Of a DNA stretch of 64,000 nt, positions 37,684-45,237 are shown piece by piece. The first letter of the stretch is position 1, and each line of letters starts with the position of its first letter. This stretch comes from Haliscomenobacter sp040403615. GTDB taxonomy: Bacteria; Bacteroidota; Bacteroidia; Chitinophagales; Saprospiraceae. The DNA is taken from positions 1 to 64,000 of the forward strand of contig NZ_JBBAKG010000005.1 in the NCBI RefSeq assembly GCF_040403615.1. The letters are read 5' to 3'. The translations under genes and the position numbers were made by a program. The notes under the pieces are model-generated. The model worked only from the letters and a program-made list of their open reading frames with translations. It was not told the origin of the DNA and did no database searches.

Positions 37684-38406
37684 TTAATCCGCATGGTGCA
37701 TGGTCAAGGTCACCACTCCGGCTTTGTTTTGCACTTCCATGTGGTACAGTTCATCCCCGCTCAATAAGTCAATGATGCCTTTACTGATGGTGGATTTGAT
37801 TTTTTCGGCATCTTCCATCCACAGTTCCTTACCAATCAGGTAAGCTTCTTCTACGGTCATTTCTTTGTTGAAGCGGATAAAGTACTCTGAACCACCTTCA
37901 CCCGTATTCACTTCTACCACAGTACCATTGGTATATTCTACCCGGTAGTGATCGTAGCGGCTTTCGCCTTTGGGCATGTCAATACGCTTGCCTTTGGGAG
38001 GAGAATGCATTTTGATGTAACGCTCCTGGATGGAACCCGACTCGCTGTCGTTGTCATCATTGGGCAAACTGCCTGGTGTCTTGTACTTGGAAAGGTAGCC
38101 ATCAAAAACAAACCCTTCTTTTCCGGCGGAAGTGCGCACTTTTACCCAAAAGCCCTTGATGGTGTACCCAGTAAACGGTGTTACGGAATGGGGCGTTTTT
38201 TTAAAACTGTCTTTTAAAACAGTTACCAGGGAGCCATAATCAATGGTTGTGATTTTCTTGCCAGTTGGCGCGGCGGTTTCGCGCAAAATCAATCCACTGG
38301 TAGCGTGTACCGTAAGTTTATCGCCCACGGCATACGTTCCGATGGAAAAAACCGCAGCCGGAAATGCCAGTAGTAGAAAGAGCAGAAAAAATGGAATGTT
38401 TCTCAT
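37684..38406 (-). CDS. Secreted bacterial SH3-domain protein
   Basis: 240 residues from the ATG at 38406, chosen because it starts a typical signal peptide (MRNIPFFLLFLLLAFPAAVFS). An upstream in-frame ATG would add 13 residues before it. Residues about 25-100 form a bacterial SH3 (SH3b) domain (VGDKLTVHATSGLILRETA, then GYTIKGFWVKVRTSAGKEGFV). A charged linker (DDNDSESGS) and a C-terminal domain of unknown type follow (EYFIRFNKEMTVEEAYLIGK). SH3b domains often bind cell-wall peptides. The partner here is unknown. The gamma-glutamyltransferase gene lies just upstream on the same strand. Confidence 0.65.
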   Translation of the reverse strand: MRNIPFFLLFLLLAFPAAVFSIGTYAVGDKLTVHATSGLILRETAAPTGKKITTIDYGSLVTVLKDSFKKTPHSVTPFTGYTIKGFWVKVRTSAGKEGFVFDGYLSKYKTPGSLPNDDNDSESGSIQERYIKMHSPPKGKRIDMPKGESRYDHYRVEYTNGTVVEVNTGEGGSEYFIRFNKEMTVEEAYLIGKELWMEDAEKIKSTISKGIIDLLSGDELYHMEVQNKAGVVTLTMHHAD

Positions 38407-38456
38407 GTTTTGAATAAAATTTATGAGTATTTGATTTACCAACAATGAATTAAATT

Positions 38457-40175
38457 TTAATACCCCAACACGGCATCGTCTTTTGCCCTGATGTCGGCCA
38501 CCCCCTCCAGTTTTTTATCCTTGCGCACCAGGATGGATTCCACCTGCCCGATGCCAGACCACCCCACCACTTTGTGTCCCATGTTCTGGAGTTTGCGGCG
38601 CGTGGCTTCGTTGGCAGCACCTTTTTCGAGGTACAATTCGTCGGGAAACCATTGGCTGTGGAAGCGCTTAGCATGGGTAGCGGCGGTCATGTCCATCTTA
38701 AAGTCGATCACATTGGTGATGACTTGAAAAACCGAGGTAATGATGGTCGTCCCTCCAGGAGTACCGACCACCATGAATAGCTTGCCATCTTTGGTAACAA
38801 TGGTAGGCGTCATGCTGCTCAAGGGGCGCTTGCCGGGCAGAATGGCATTGGCATCGCCACCAATCGCGCCGTATAGATTGGGTACGCCAGGTTTGGCGCT
38901 GAAATCGTCCATTTCATTGTTGAGCAAAAATCCCGCACCACCTACCACGGTCATTGCCCCATAACCCGCATTGAGCGTGGTGGTGATGGCAACCGCATTG
39001 CCTTCGGCATCCACGATGCTGTAATGGGTGGTCTGTTTGCTTTCTTTGGGAAACTCACCGCCTTCGATGGCGCTACTGGGAGTCGCTTTGCTGGGGTCGA
39101 AATTGGCAAAGCGCTGCTGGATGTAGCTGCTGTCGATCAAATTGGCAATGGGTACGGTGTAATAATCTGCATCTCCCAGGTGCTTGGCCCGATCGGCGTA
39201 TACCCTGCGCTCCGCTTCGGCAAACAGGTGAAAGTGCTCTGGCGAGTGAAAGCCAATTTTGGAAAAATCCTGAGGTTCCACCATTCCCAACAATTGAAAA
39301 AGGGCGATGCCGCCACTCGAAGGCGGAGGCATGGCAATCAGATCGTATCCCCGGTACTTCCCGAGCATCGGTTTGCGCCATACCGCGTGGTAAGCAGCCA
39401 TGTCTTGCACGGTGATCCAGCCACTCCCGCGTTGCATCTCAGCAGCCACCAATTCGGCTGTTTTGCCCGTGTAAAACCCTTTGCGGCCTTGGTCCCGGAT
39501 GCGTTTCAGGGTTTCAGCCAGGTCTTTTTGGATCAGCAATTCGCCAGTTTTCCAACGTTGGCTTGTGTCTTTTTTGACAAAAACACAAGCCTGGGTGTTG
39601 TTTTTGATGAACCCCAGTTTGTATTCATTCAACCCATTGGCTTCGGACTCGGTGATGCGAAAACCCTTTTCGGCCAGATCAATGGCGGGTTGCACCAGGC
39701 GCTTCCAGTCTTTGAGTTTGGAATATTTTTGAAACATTTGCCAACAACCTTCAACACTGCCGGGTACTCCAGCCGCCAGGTGGCCTTCGGTACTTTTGCC
39801 ATTGATGACATTGCCTTCGGCATCGAGGTACATATCGCGGTTGGCCTTGGCGGGTGCTTTTTCCCGAAAATCCAGTGCCGCTAAGTCCTGGCCATCGCCA
39901 CTGCGGTACACCAAAAAACCACCACCTCCAATATTGCCCGCCACGGGATACACCACGGCCAAGGCCAGTTGTACCGCCACTGCTGCGTCGATGGCGTTGC
40001 CGCCATCTTTGAGTACTTGCAAACCCACTTCCGAGGCCAGGGGGTGCGCGGTGCTGACAATAGCGCTATCGGCTACCGTGGATTTTTGGATGGAATAGCC
40101 TGTGAATGCTGGTTTTTGTTTGCAGGCGGATAAAGCCAGAAACAAGAGAGCAAAGAAGTAAAGGTTAAGGCGCAT
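38457..40175 (-). CDS. ggt: Gamma-glutamyltransferase
   Basis: A 572-residue exported precursor with a lipoprotein-like signal (LFLALSAC). It has the full gamma-glutamyltransferase landmarks: STAHPLASEVGLQVLKDGGN, GNIGGGGFLVYRSG, the autoprocessing site QTTHYSIVDAEGN with Thr382 as the expected nucleophile and new N-terminus of the small subunit, and FLLNNEMDDFS and PLSSMTPTIV. It cleaves gamma-glutamyl bonds of glutathione and similar peptides in the periplasm. The csaA-like gene lies 139 bases upstream on the same strand, separated by a palindrome. Confidence 0.95.
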   Translation of the reverse strand: MRLNLYFFALLFLALSACKQKPAFTGYSIQKSTVADSAIVSTAHPLASEVGLQVLKDGGNAIDAAVAVQLALAVVYPVAGNIGGGGFLVYRSGDGQDLAALDFREKAPAKANRDMYLDAEGNVINGKSTEGHLAAGVPGSVEGCWQMFQKYSKLKDWKRLVQPAIDLAEKGFRITESEANGLNEYKLGFIKNNTQACVFVKKDTSQRWKTGELLIQKDLAETLKRIRDQGRKGFYTGKTAELVAAEMQRGSGWITVQDMAAYHAVWRKPMLGKYRGYDLIAMPPPSSGGIALFQLLGMVEPQDFSKIGFHSPEHFHLFAEAERRVYADRAKHLGDADYYTVPIANLIDSSYIQQRFANFDPSKATPSSAIEGGEFPKESKQTTHYSIVDAEGNAVAITTTLNAGYGAMTVVGGAGFLLNNEMDDFSAKPGVPNLYGAIGGDANAILPGKRPLSSMTPTIVTKDGKLFMVVGTPGGTTIITSVFQVITNVIDFKMDMTAATHAKRFHSQWFPDELYLEKGAANEATRRKLQNMGHKVVGWSGIGQVESILVRKDKKLEGVADIRAKDDAVLGY

Positions 40176-40218
40176 GGATGAAAGGTTGAATGAGTCGAAA
40201 ATGGAGGTTTTTATTGTG

Positions 40219-40314
40219 GCAGCTTCGCTGCGTTTTTTCTTTTTTTCACCACCTTAGAAACCTTAGAAGCCTTTTGCTTAATGCTTTCTGAGGTGTCTAA
40301 GGTGGTGAGAAAAA
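40219..40314. repeat. Inverted repeat with GCAGCTTCGCTGC hairpin, related to the 3.0-kb element
   Basis: GCAGCTTCGCTGC (40219-40231) and TTTTTTTCACCACCTTA (about 40240-40256) on the left match the 3.0-kb element. TAAGGTGGTG (40298-40307) mirrors the second block. The right-hand GCAGC hairpin is missing because the csaA stop codon follows almost at once. It therefore looks like a truncated or degenerate member of the same family. Confidence 0.7.
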
Positions 40315-40644
40315 TCAAGCAACGCGCAAACCGTTAGGCACAGGGCGTTCGGGGTGGAGCAAGGTAATGGCTTTATCCGAACCGATCAAACCCAGCACCA
40401 GACATTCGGAGAAAAAATTGGCGATCTGTTTGGGCGGAAAGTTGACCACGGCAATGACCTGCTTCCCGATCAGGTCTTCTTTCTCGTACAATTTGGTGAT
40501 CTGCGCCGAACTGCGCTTGATGCCGTGTTCCCCAAAATCGATGGTCAGTCGATAGGCCGGATTGCGGGCTTTTTCAAAATCATGGGCTTCCAAGATGGTG
40601 CCTACGCGCATTTCTACTTTTTCAAATTCTTCCCAAGTGAGCAT
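40315..40644 (-). CDS. csaA: CsaA-type tRNA-binding/chaperone protein
   Basis: 109 residues from the ATG at 40644, the usual CsaA length. An in-frame ATG further upstream would run into palindromic element C. The EMAP/tRNA-binding OB fold is clear: VEMRVGTILEAHDF, YRLTIDFGEHGIKRSSAQIT, QVIAVVNFPPKQIANFFSE and the C-terminal LHPERPVPNGLRV. CsaA proteins form dimers that bind tRNA-like ligands and have been linked to protein export. The ggt gene downstream may share its transcript, but the intervening palindrome could interrupt it. Confidence 0.92.
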   Translation of the reverse strand: MLTWEEFEKVEMRVGTILEAHDFEKARNPAYRLTIDFGEHGIKRSSAQITKLYEKEDLIGKQVIAVVNFPPKQIANFFSECLVLGLIGSDKAITLLHPERPVPNGLRVA

Positions 40645-40667
40645 AAATCGGAATTGTTTTTGATTAG

Positions 40668-40784
40668 GGGCGATAAAAAAATAAGTGTTCATTTTGCCAG
40701 AGAATTAGATCAGAAAACGGTTCATTTCAAGTATCTTATCTAATTCTCTGGCTCAAGAAAAATGAACACTTATTTTTGCCCTAC
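40668..40784. repeat. Palindromic element C (MITE-like, 117 bp)
   Basis: This is the same architecture as element B: GGGCGATAAAAAAATAAGTG start, core AAACGGTTCATTTCAAGT, and right end CACTTATTTTTGCCCTAC. The arms differ from B in a compensatory way. B has GTTTC on one side and GAAAC on the other, where C has GTTC and GAAC, and B's CCAAGGG/TCTTTGG becomes CCAGAGA/TCTCTGG with perfect pairing. The flanks are TGATTAG (40661-40667) and TGCTTAG (40785-40791), which match at 6 of 7 positions. It lies 24 bases upstream of the csaA start codon. Confidence 0.8.
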
Positions 40785-40953
40785 TGCTTAGCGTTGGATG
40801 AAAATAGAGAATTGAATTAAACTGGCGCTATTTTTTTCACTCATCTCCCTACATTCCTCCTTAACTCCAAATTTGCGTTATTGGGCGACGCAGCTAAAAA
40901 ATTCTCGCCAATTGTTGTTTATTTGCTCCCATTCGACCCAAACAACAAACACC

Positions 40954-43161
40954 ATGAAATTTGTCATTTCCCTAGTCGTCACCATTTTTTGCCTAGGATT
41001 ACCGGCAATTGCGCAGGAGCAGCACGATACCATTCGGGTAAACAAAAGCCCCATCCCCATCAAAATAGATGGCGTGCTGGATGAAGCCTGGGCCAATGCA
41101 GCCGTTGCAACCGACTTTTGGCAATACTTCCCGATGGATACCTCCCGGGCCTGGAATCCTACCGAAGTGCGGTTGTTGTACGACGACAATTTTATCTACT
41201 ACCTGGCCATTGCCAAAAATCGGCTCCCTGATGTGATGGGGGATTACGTTACGCCTTCGCTTCGCCGAGATTTTCGGGGCGAAGCCAACGACGCGGTTAC
41301 TTTTACCATCGATCCCTTTCAGGATGAAACCAACGCTTTTCAATTTGGGGTCAATCCCTTTGGCGTACAACGCGAGGGCTTATTGACCAATGGCGCCAAT
41401 GGCCCCATGGATTTGGATCAAGCCTGGGACAACAAGTGGTTTGCGGGGGCCAAACAATACAAAGGTTACTGGATTGCCGAGATGGCTATTCCCTTCAAAA
41501 CCCTGCGGTACAAAGAGAGCAGCCAGTTTTGGAATGTCAAATTTTACCGGATCAGCAGTGACGGCCCGGAGCGTTCGAGTTGGCCAAAAATTCCCCGGCA
41601 ATATCCCATTATCAATCTGGCTTATCACGGTGTGATGACTTTTGATCAGCCGCTCAAAAAACCTGGCGCGAACATCTCCCTCATCCCTTACACCCTGGTG
41701 AATTACAGGGAGGATCGAGTCGACCAAAGGGTTTTTGACCGGGGTTCAAACATCGGTGGAGATGCTAAAATTTCAGTTGGCCCAGCGCTGAATTTGGACT
41801 TGACGGTCAATCCTGATTTTTCACAGGTAGAAGTCGACCAACAGGTGGCCAACCTTGATCGTTTTGAGATTTTTTTCCCGGAGCGGCGGCAGTTTTTTCT
41901 TGAAAATGCTGACCTGTTTGGCAGTTTTGGCGCACAAAATTTACGCCCTTTTTTCTCGCGCCGCATTGGAATTGCCAAGGATACTACAACTGATTTGAAT
42001 GTACAAAACCCGATTTATTTCGGGGCTCGATTGAGCGGCAAGTTGGATAAAAACTGGAGGATGGGCTTCCTGAGCATGCAAACTGCGAGAGATTATGACA
42101 TCAGCCAGCCCTCTACCAATTATACCGTCGGGGTCTTGCAACGCAAGGTGTTTTCCCGCTCCAACATCGGGATCATTGCCATCAATAAACAACCCCTGCG
42201 GGACAAATTACTGGAGACCGCCAGTTACGATTTCAACCGGGTAGTTGGCGTTGATTACAACCTGGCTTCCAACGACAACAAGTGGACGGGCAAATTTTTT
42301 CACCACCGCACTTTCGACCCAGCTTTAACCGGAGGAAACAATGGCGCCAGTTCGGCCACGATCAATTACAATGCCTTAAACTGGGATGCCTTGTTTATCG
42401 TTCAGGATGTTGGTGCTAATTTTAATCCAGAAGTTGGATTTGCCCGTAGAACGGATTATCGCCGGGCGGCGGGAACCATCAATTGGAAGTTTTATCCCAA
42501 AAAAGGGCCGCTTCAAAGCCACGGACCAGGGCTCGACTTTGACGTTTTGGGCAATGACACCTATGGAACGACAGATTGGGATTTGAATATCCTTTATAAA
42601 CTGCGTTTTCGGAATTCAACCATCGTCGATTTTAGATTACGGCGGGAATATGTTTATCTTTTTAATGCCTTTGATCCCACGAATTCAGGTGGATTGAAAT
42701 TGTCTAAAGGCAGTGCTTTTGCCAATAACCTGTTTCGCTTTATGATGCTTTCCGATGCGCGCAAGCGGGTTTATTTTGAATTAAGTGGACGTATTGGGGA
42801 GTATTTTAATGGTTCCCGGGTGAATCTGGAGGGAACCGTCAATTTCAGAAAACAACCTTATGGTATTTTGGGCCTCAATTTTAGTTACAATCGCATTCGC
42901 CTGCCTGAGTCTTATGCTGATGCCAATTTTTTATTGATTGGGCCTAAAATTGACCTCTCGTTTTCGCGCAGTTTGTTCTGGACTACTTTTGTTCAATACA
43001 ACAACCAAAGCAACAACCTCAACATCAACTCCCGGCTGCAGTGGCGTTTCCGGCCCGTATCGGATATCTTTTTGGTATACACCGACAATTATTATTCCGA
43101 TACGTATGTCAATAAAAACCGGGCTTTGGTGCTTAAATGTACTTATTGGTTGAATCTGTAA
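40954..43161 (+). CDS. DUF5916 protein with N-terminal CBM9-like domain
   Basis: 735 residues from the ATG at 40954, which starts a signal peptide (MKFVISLVVTIFCLGLPAIAQ). An in-frame ATG upstream gives no signal sequence. Residues about 30-230 form a family 9 carbohydrate-binding-like domain (IKIDGVLDEAWANAA, VRLLYDDNFIYYLAIA, IAEMAIPFKTLRY). The rest is the DUF5916 region, predicted to be an outer-membrane beta-barrel (VEVDQQVANLDRFEIFFPE, FFLENADLFGSF, and a C-terminal LKCTYWLNL). Such proteins are frequent in Bacteroidota and their ligands are not established. Confidence 0.85.
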   Translation: MKFVISLVVTIFCLGLPAIAQEQHDTIRVNKSPIPIKIDGVLDEAWANAAVATDFWQYFPMDTSRAWNPTEVRLLYDDNFIYYLAIAKNRLPDVMGDYVTPSLRRDFRGEANDAVTFTIDPFQDETNAFQFGVNPFGVQREGLLTNGANGPMDLDQAWDNKWFAGAKQYKGYWIAEMAIPFKTLRYKESSQFWNVKFYRISSDGPERSSWPKIPRQYPIINLAYHGVMTFDQPLKKPGANISLIPYTLVNYREDRVDQRVFDRGSNIGGDAKISVGPALNLDLTVNPDFSQVEVDQQVANLDRFEIFFPERRQFFLENADLFGSFGAQNLRPFFSRRIGIAKDTTTDLNVQNPIYFGARLSGKLDKNWRMGFLSMQTARDYDISQPSTNYTVGVLQRKVFSRSNIGIIAINKQPLRDKLLETASYDFNRVVGVDYNLASNDNKWTGKFFHHRTFDPALTGGNNGASSATINYNALNWDALFIVQDVGANFNPEVGFARRTDYRRAAGTINWKFYPKKGPLQSHGPGLDFDVLGNDTYGTTDWDLNILYKLRFRNSTIVDFRLRREYVYLFNAFDPTNSGGLKLSKGSAFANNLFRFMMLSDARKRVYFELSGRIGEYFNGSRVNLEGTVNFRKQPYGILGLNFSYNRIRLPESYADANFLLIGPKIDLSFSRSLFWTTFVQYNNQSNNLNINSRLQWRFRPVSDIFLVYTDNYYSDTYVNKNRALVLKCTYWLNL

Positions 43162-43249
43162 GTTGAGGAAGGTTGAGGCTACCTCAAAAGTATTGACAGT
43201 CAAGATAATGTAAAGTCTTAGTCGATTTTTGAGATAAAAACCAGAATCA

Positions 43250-43267
43250 ATTGAACAATCGTTCAAT
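43250..43267. promoter_or_regulatory. Operator-like 18-bp inverted repeat
   Basis: ATTGAAC-AATC-GTTCAAT has perfect seven-base arms around a four-base centre. It overlaps the spacer of a probable promoter for the DinB-like gene. The form resembles TetR/AcrR-family operators, but no such regulator is encoded next to it. Confidence 0.4.
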
Positions 43268-43283
43268 AAAAATTTTACCTTTG
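43251..43283 (+). promoter_or_regulatory. Probable promoter of the DinB-like gene
   Basis: TTG (43251-43253), 22 bases, then TACCTTTG (43276-43283), which is an exact TAnnTTTG -7 box. The start codon at 43301 is 17 bases further on, so the leader would be very short. Confidence 0.5.
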
Positions 43284-43300
43284 TTCAAAACCTGAAATCG

Positions 43301-43828
43301 ATGGAAAATCTCAGCGCCGCACATCAAGCTTTAGCGGAAACCTTAGCCGCAGTAGACCAACTTTTCAAGCTGGTTAATGACGAAAAGATCAATTTCAAAC
43401 CCACCGAAAAATGGTCGTTTGGGGAAGAAATGGTGCACCTCACCTTGTCTACAAATGGAACGGCTATGCTGCTGTCCAGTCCTGAAGAGCGTTTGATGCC
43501 CAGTGACCACCCTTCTCGAACCTATGAAGAAATTGGGGCAGAGTACCGCGAAAAACTGGCCTTGAACCCTACCATTGGTCAAGCCATTGCGGATAAGGAA
43601 GCAAAAAATTATACCGTGGTAGGGCTGCAAGCCAATTTTGCAGCAGCCACTCAAGCGGCCTTGCAATCCCTGTCTAATTGGGAGGAAGCCAAATCAGATC
43701 TTTGGATGGTGTGGAAGCATCCTTTGCTGGGCAAAATGACGGCCAGGGAAATGGTGTATTTTACGGTATACCACAGCAGGCATCACTTGTCGACTTTATC
43801 GACAAAGGCAGGGCAGAAAGCACAGTAA
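43301..43828 (+). CDS. DinB-family protein
   Basis: A 175-residue all-helical cytoplasmic protein. The four-helix DinB/YfiT-like pattern is visible, with candidate metal ligands His43 or so in EEMVHLTLSTN and His-x3-His-like residues in YFTVYHSRHHLSTL near the C-terminus. Members are metal-dependent enzymes using small-molecule thiols such as bacillithiol or related cofactors, but the reaction cannot be inferred here. The promoter carries an operator-like palindrome. Confidence 0.75.
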   Translation: MENLSAAHQALAETLAAVDQLFKLVNDEKINFKPTEKWSFGEEMVHLTLSTNGTAMLLSSPEERLMPSDHPSRTYEEIGAEYREKLALNPTIGQAIADKEAKNYTVVGLQANFAAATQAALQSLSNWEEAKSDLWMVWKHPLLGKMTAREMVYFTVYHSRHHLSTLSTKAGQKAQ

Positions 43829-43858
43829 TCAACAAGTGAATTTGCTTAAATCTAATGA

Positions 43859-44470
43859 CTACTGGATGTTTTCTGTACGGACAGGCTTCTGAAAAATTTG
43901 ATCCACAGTAAGTTCGAAATTTGGAATTACTGCTGCGGCAGAACACTTGACCTCGCCACTGCAAATGGTCATGTTTTCGCCCTGATAGACATGTACTTCC
44001 TTGAGTTCAGGATAAACATGCCAGACTACTTTCACCTTTGCGGCCCGATAATCTTGCATTTTTTTAACGACTCTATTAATGGTATCGTAATTGGAGATGA
44101 TTTCAATTACAAAATCGGGCTTTTCTTTTTGACCATAAGCCATGTTGCTGCGTTGTTCAGCAGAAAAATAGGCAATGTCTGGTCTGCGGTGAATGTTTTC
44201 AAGAAAAAAAGTATCCGCTTCAGCATAGAAACAGCCTAAAACCGAATTGTTTACCCTGAGTTGATCCAAAAAAGCAATTAAATTATCTAAAATGTAGTAT
44301 TGATCCTGATTCATTGATCGAGGTGCTTTTTCTACAAAACCATTTACCCATTCATATTTATAGGTGTCTTCACGCCGCAAGTACCGGCGTTGGAAGTCGA
44401 GCCATGAAATGCTTTTTTTTGCATCTGGAAGTCTGCGAGGCTCACGTGTAAGGGCAATCGATTCTGCCAT
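43859..44470 (-). CDS. Uma2 (DUF820) family putative restriction endonuclease-fold protein
   Basis: A 203-residue cytoplasmic protein. It has the Uma2 signature: YEWVNGFVEKAPRS near residues 39-52, RRPDIAYFSAEQR near 117, then KPDFVIEIISNYDT and the VKKMQDYRAAKVKVVWHVYPE segment. The (E)-PD-(D/E)xK fold residues are therefore probably Asp in RPDIAYF, Glu in VIEIIS and the following Lys. Uma2 proteins are abundant in cyanobacteria and some Bacteroidota, and their biological role is unclear. A single-arm palindrome remnant lies 32 bases upstream of the start codon. Confidence 0.8.
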   Translation of the reverse strand: MAESIALTREPRRLPDAKKSISWLDFQRRYLRREDTYKYEWVNGFVEKAPRSMNQDQYYILDNLIAFLDQLRVNNSVLGCFYAEADTFFLENIHRRPDIAYFSAEQRSNMAYGQKEKPDFVIEIISNYDTINRVVKKMQDYRAAKVKVVWHVYPELKEVHVYQGENMTICSGEVKCSAAAVIPNFELTVDQIFQKPVRTENIQ

Positions 44471-44502
44471 TTAGATAATTTTTGACCAAAATACGAAATA
44501 AG

Positions 44503-44539
44503 GGATGATAAAAAAAATAAGTGTTTCATTTTGCCCCAC
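44503..44539. repeat. Element D: single-arm remnant of the B/C family
   Basis: GGATGATAAAAAAAATAAGTG continuing with TTTCATTTTGCC reproduces the outer left arm of element B, and CCAC at the end matches the outer right end. The core and inner arms are missing, as after an internal deletion. The flanks AAATAAG and TACTAAG match at 5 of 7 positions. It lies 32 bases upstream of the Uma2 start codon. Confidence 0.65.
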
Positions 44540-44557
44540 TACTAAGGATTACAAGAT

Positions 44558-45175
44558 TTAGTGGTCCTTCTTTTTACCAAAGTATTCTTTTTCCCCGGCC
44601 AAAATACGCACCTCCAAGTGATTTTCATCCGGTGGAATCGGGCAACTGTACCCGTCGCTGTAAGCGCAATAAGGGTTGTAAGCTTTGTTGAAATCCAGCA
44701 CCAAAGTGTTGTCAACAATGTCCTGGACTCGAAGGTCGAGATAGCGCCCGCCCCCGTAAGTGCTTTCGCCATTGCTCTGGTCTTTGAATGGGACAAAAAG
44801 TAAATCGCGGTATTGAGGCAAGATTCTGCCCGACATGCGGTAGATGTTCAATTTGTATTCCTGCCCGCTGAGGGTAAATTTGGCGATTCCATATTGAACG
44901 TATGTCTTACTTTCTCCGCTGTAAGTGGGCATTTCAAATGGAGTTGCATCAAGTGTTGGGGTAAATGTGCTGGCAAGCAAAAAGGCTTCATCCGGGGCAA
45001 AAAAGGCCACTTTTTTGAGTTCTTTTTTGCTCAAGGGCGAAGCAGGGTTTTGCAAAAAAGCACGCAAATAGGACTTGCGGTGGGCCGCGATTTTTTCGAG
45101 GTAGACGGTGGAGGTTTGGGCTTGGAGGCTCTGGCTCGATAAACACAAGAACAAAATCCAGGTTATTTTTTTCAT
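44558..45175 (-). CDS. DUF1684 family secreted protein
   Basis: A 205-residue protein with a signal peptide (MKKITWILFLCLSSQSLQAQ). The DUF1684 core is clear: YGIAKFTLSGQEYKLNIYR, LLFVPFKDQSNGESTYGGGR, and LDFNKAYNPYCAYSDGYSCP with its conserved NPYC/CP cysteines. Bacteroidota members are exported and of unknown function. The gene follows the 301-residue secreted protein on the same strand, with small tandem hairpins between them. Confidence 0.85.
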   Translation of the reverse strand: MKKITWILFLCLSSQSLQAQTSTVYLEKIAAHRKSYLRAFLQNPASPLSKKELKKVAFFAPDEAFLLASTFTPTLDATPFEMPTYSGESKTYVQYGIAKFTLSGQEYKLNIYRMSGRILPQYRDLLFVPFKDQSNGESTYGGGRYLDLRVQDIVDNTLVLDFNKAYNPYCAYSDGYSCPIPPDENHLEVRILAGEKEYFGKKKDH

Positions 45176-45193
45176 GCGGAGGATGGTTGATTT

Positions 45194-45235
45194 TGGTTAC
45201 CTTTCGGCAACCGTGGGGGCAACCGCAAGGGTTGC
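45194..45235. repeat. Tandem small hairpins between two secreted-protein genes
   Basis: GGTTACC-TTTC-GGCAACC (45194-45212) and GCAACC-GCAAG-GGTTGC (45219-45235) are consecutive stem-loops built from the same GCAACC/GGTTGC word. They lie just after the stop codon of the upstream minus-strand gene and could attenuate read-through into the DUF1684 gene. Confidence 0.45.
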
Positions 45236-45237
45236 AG

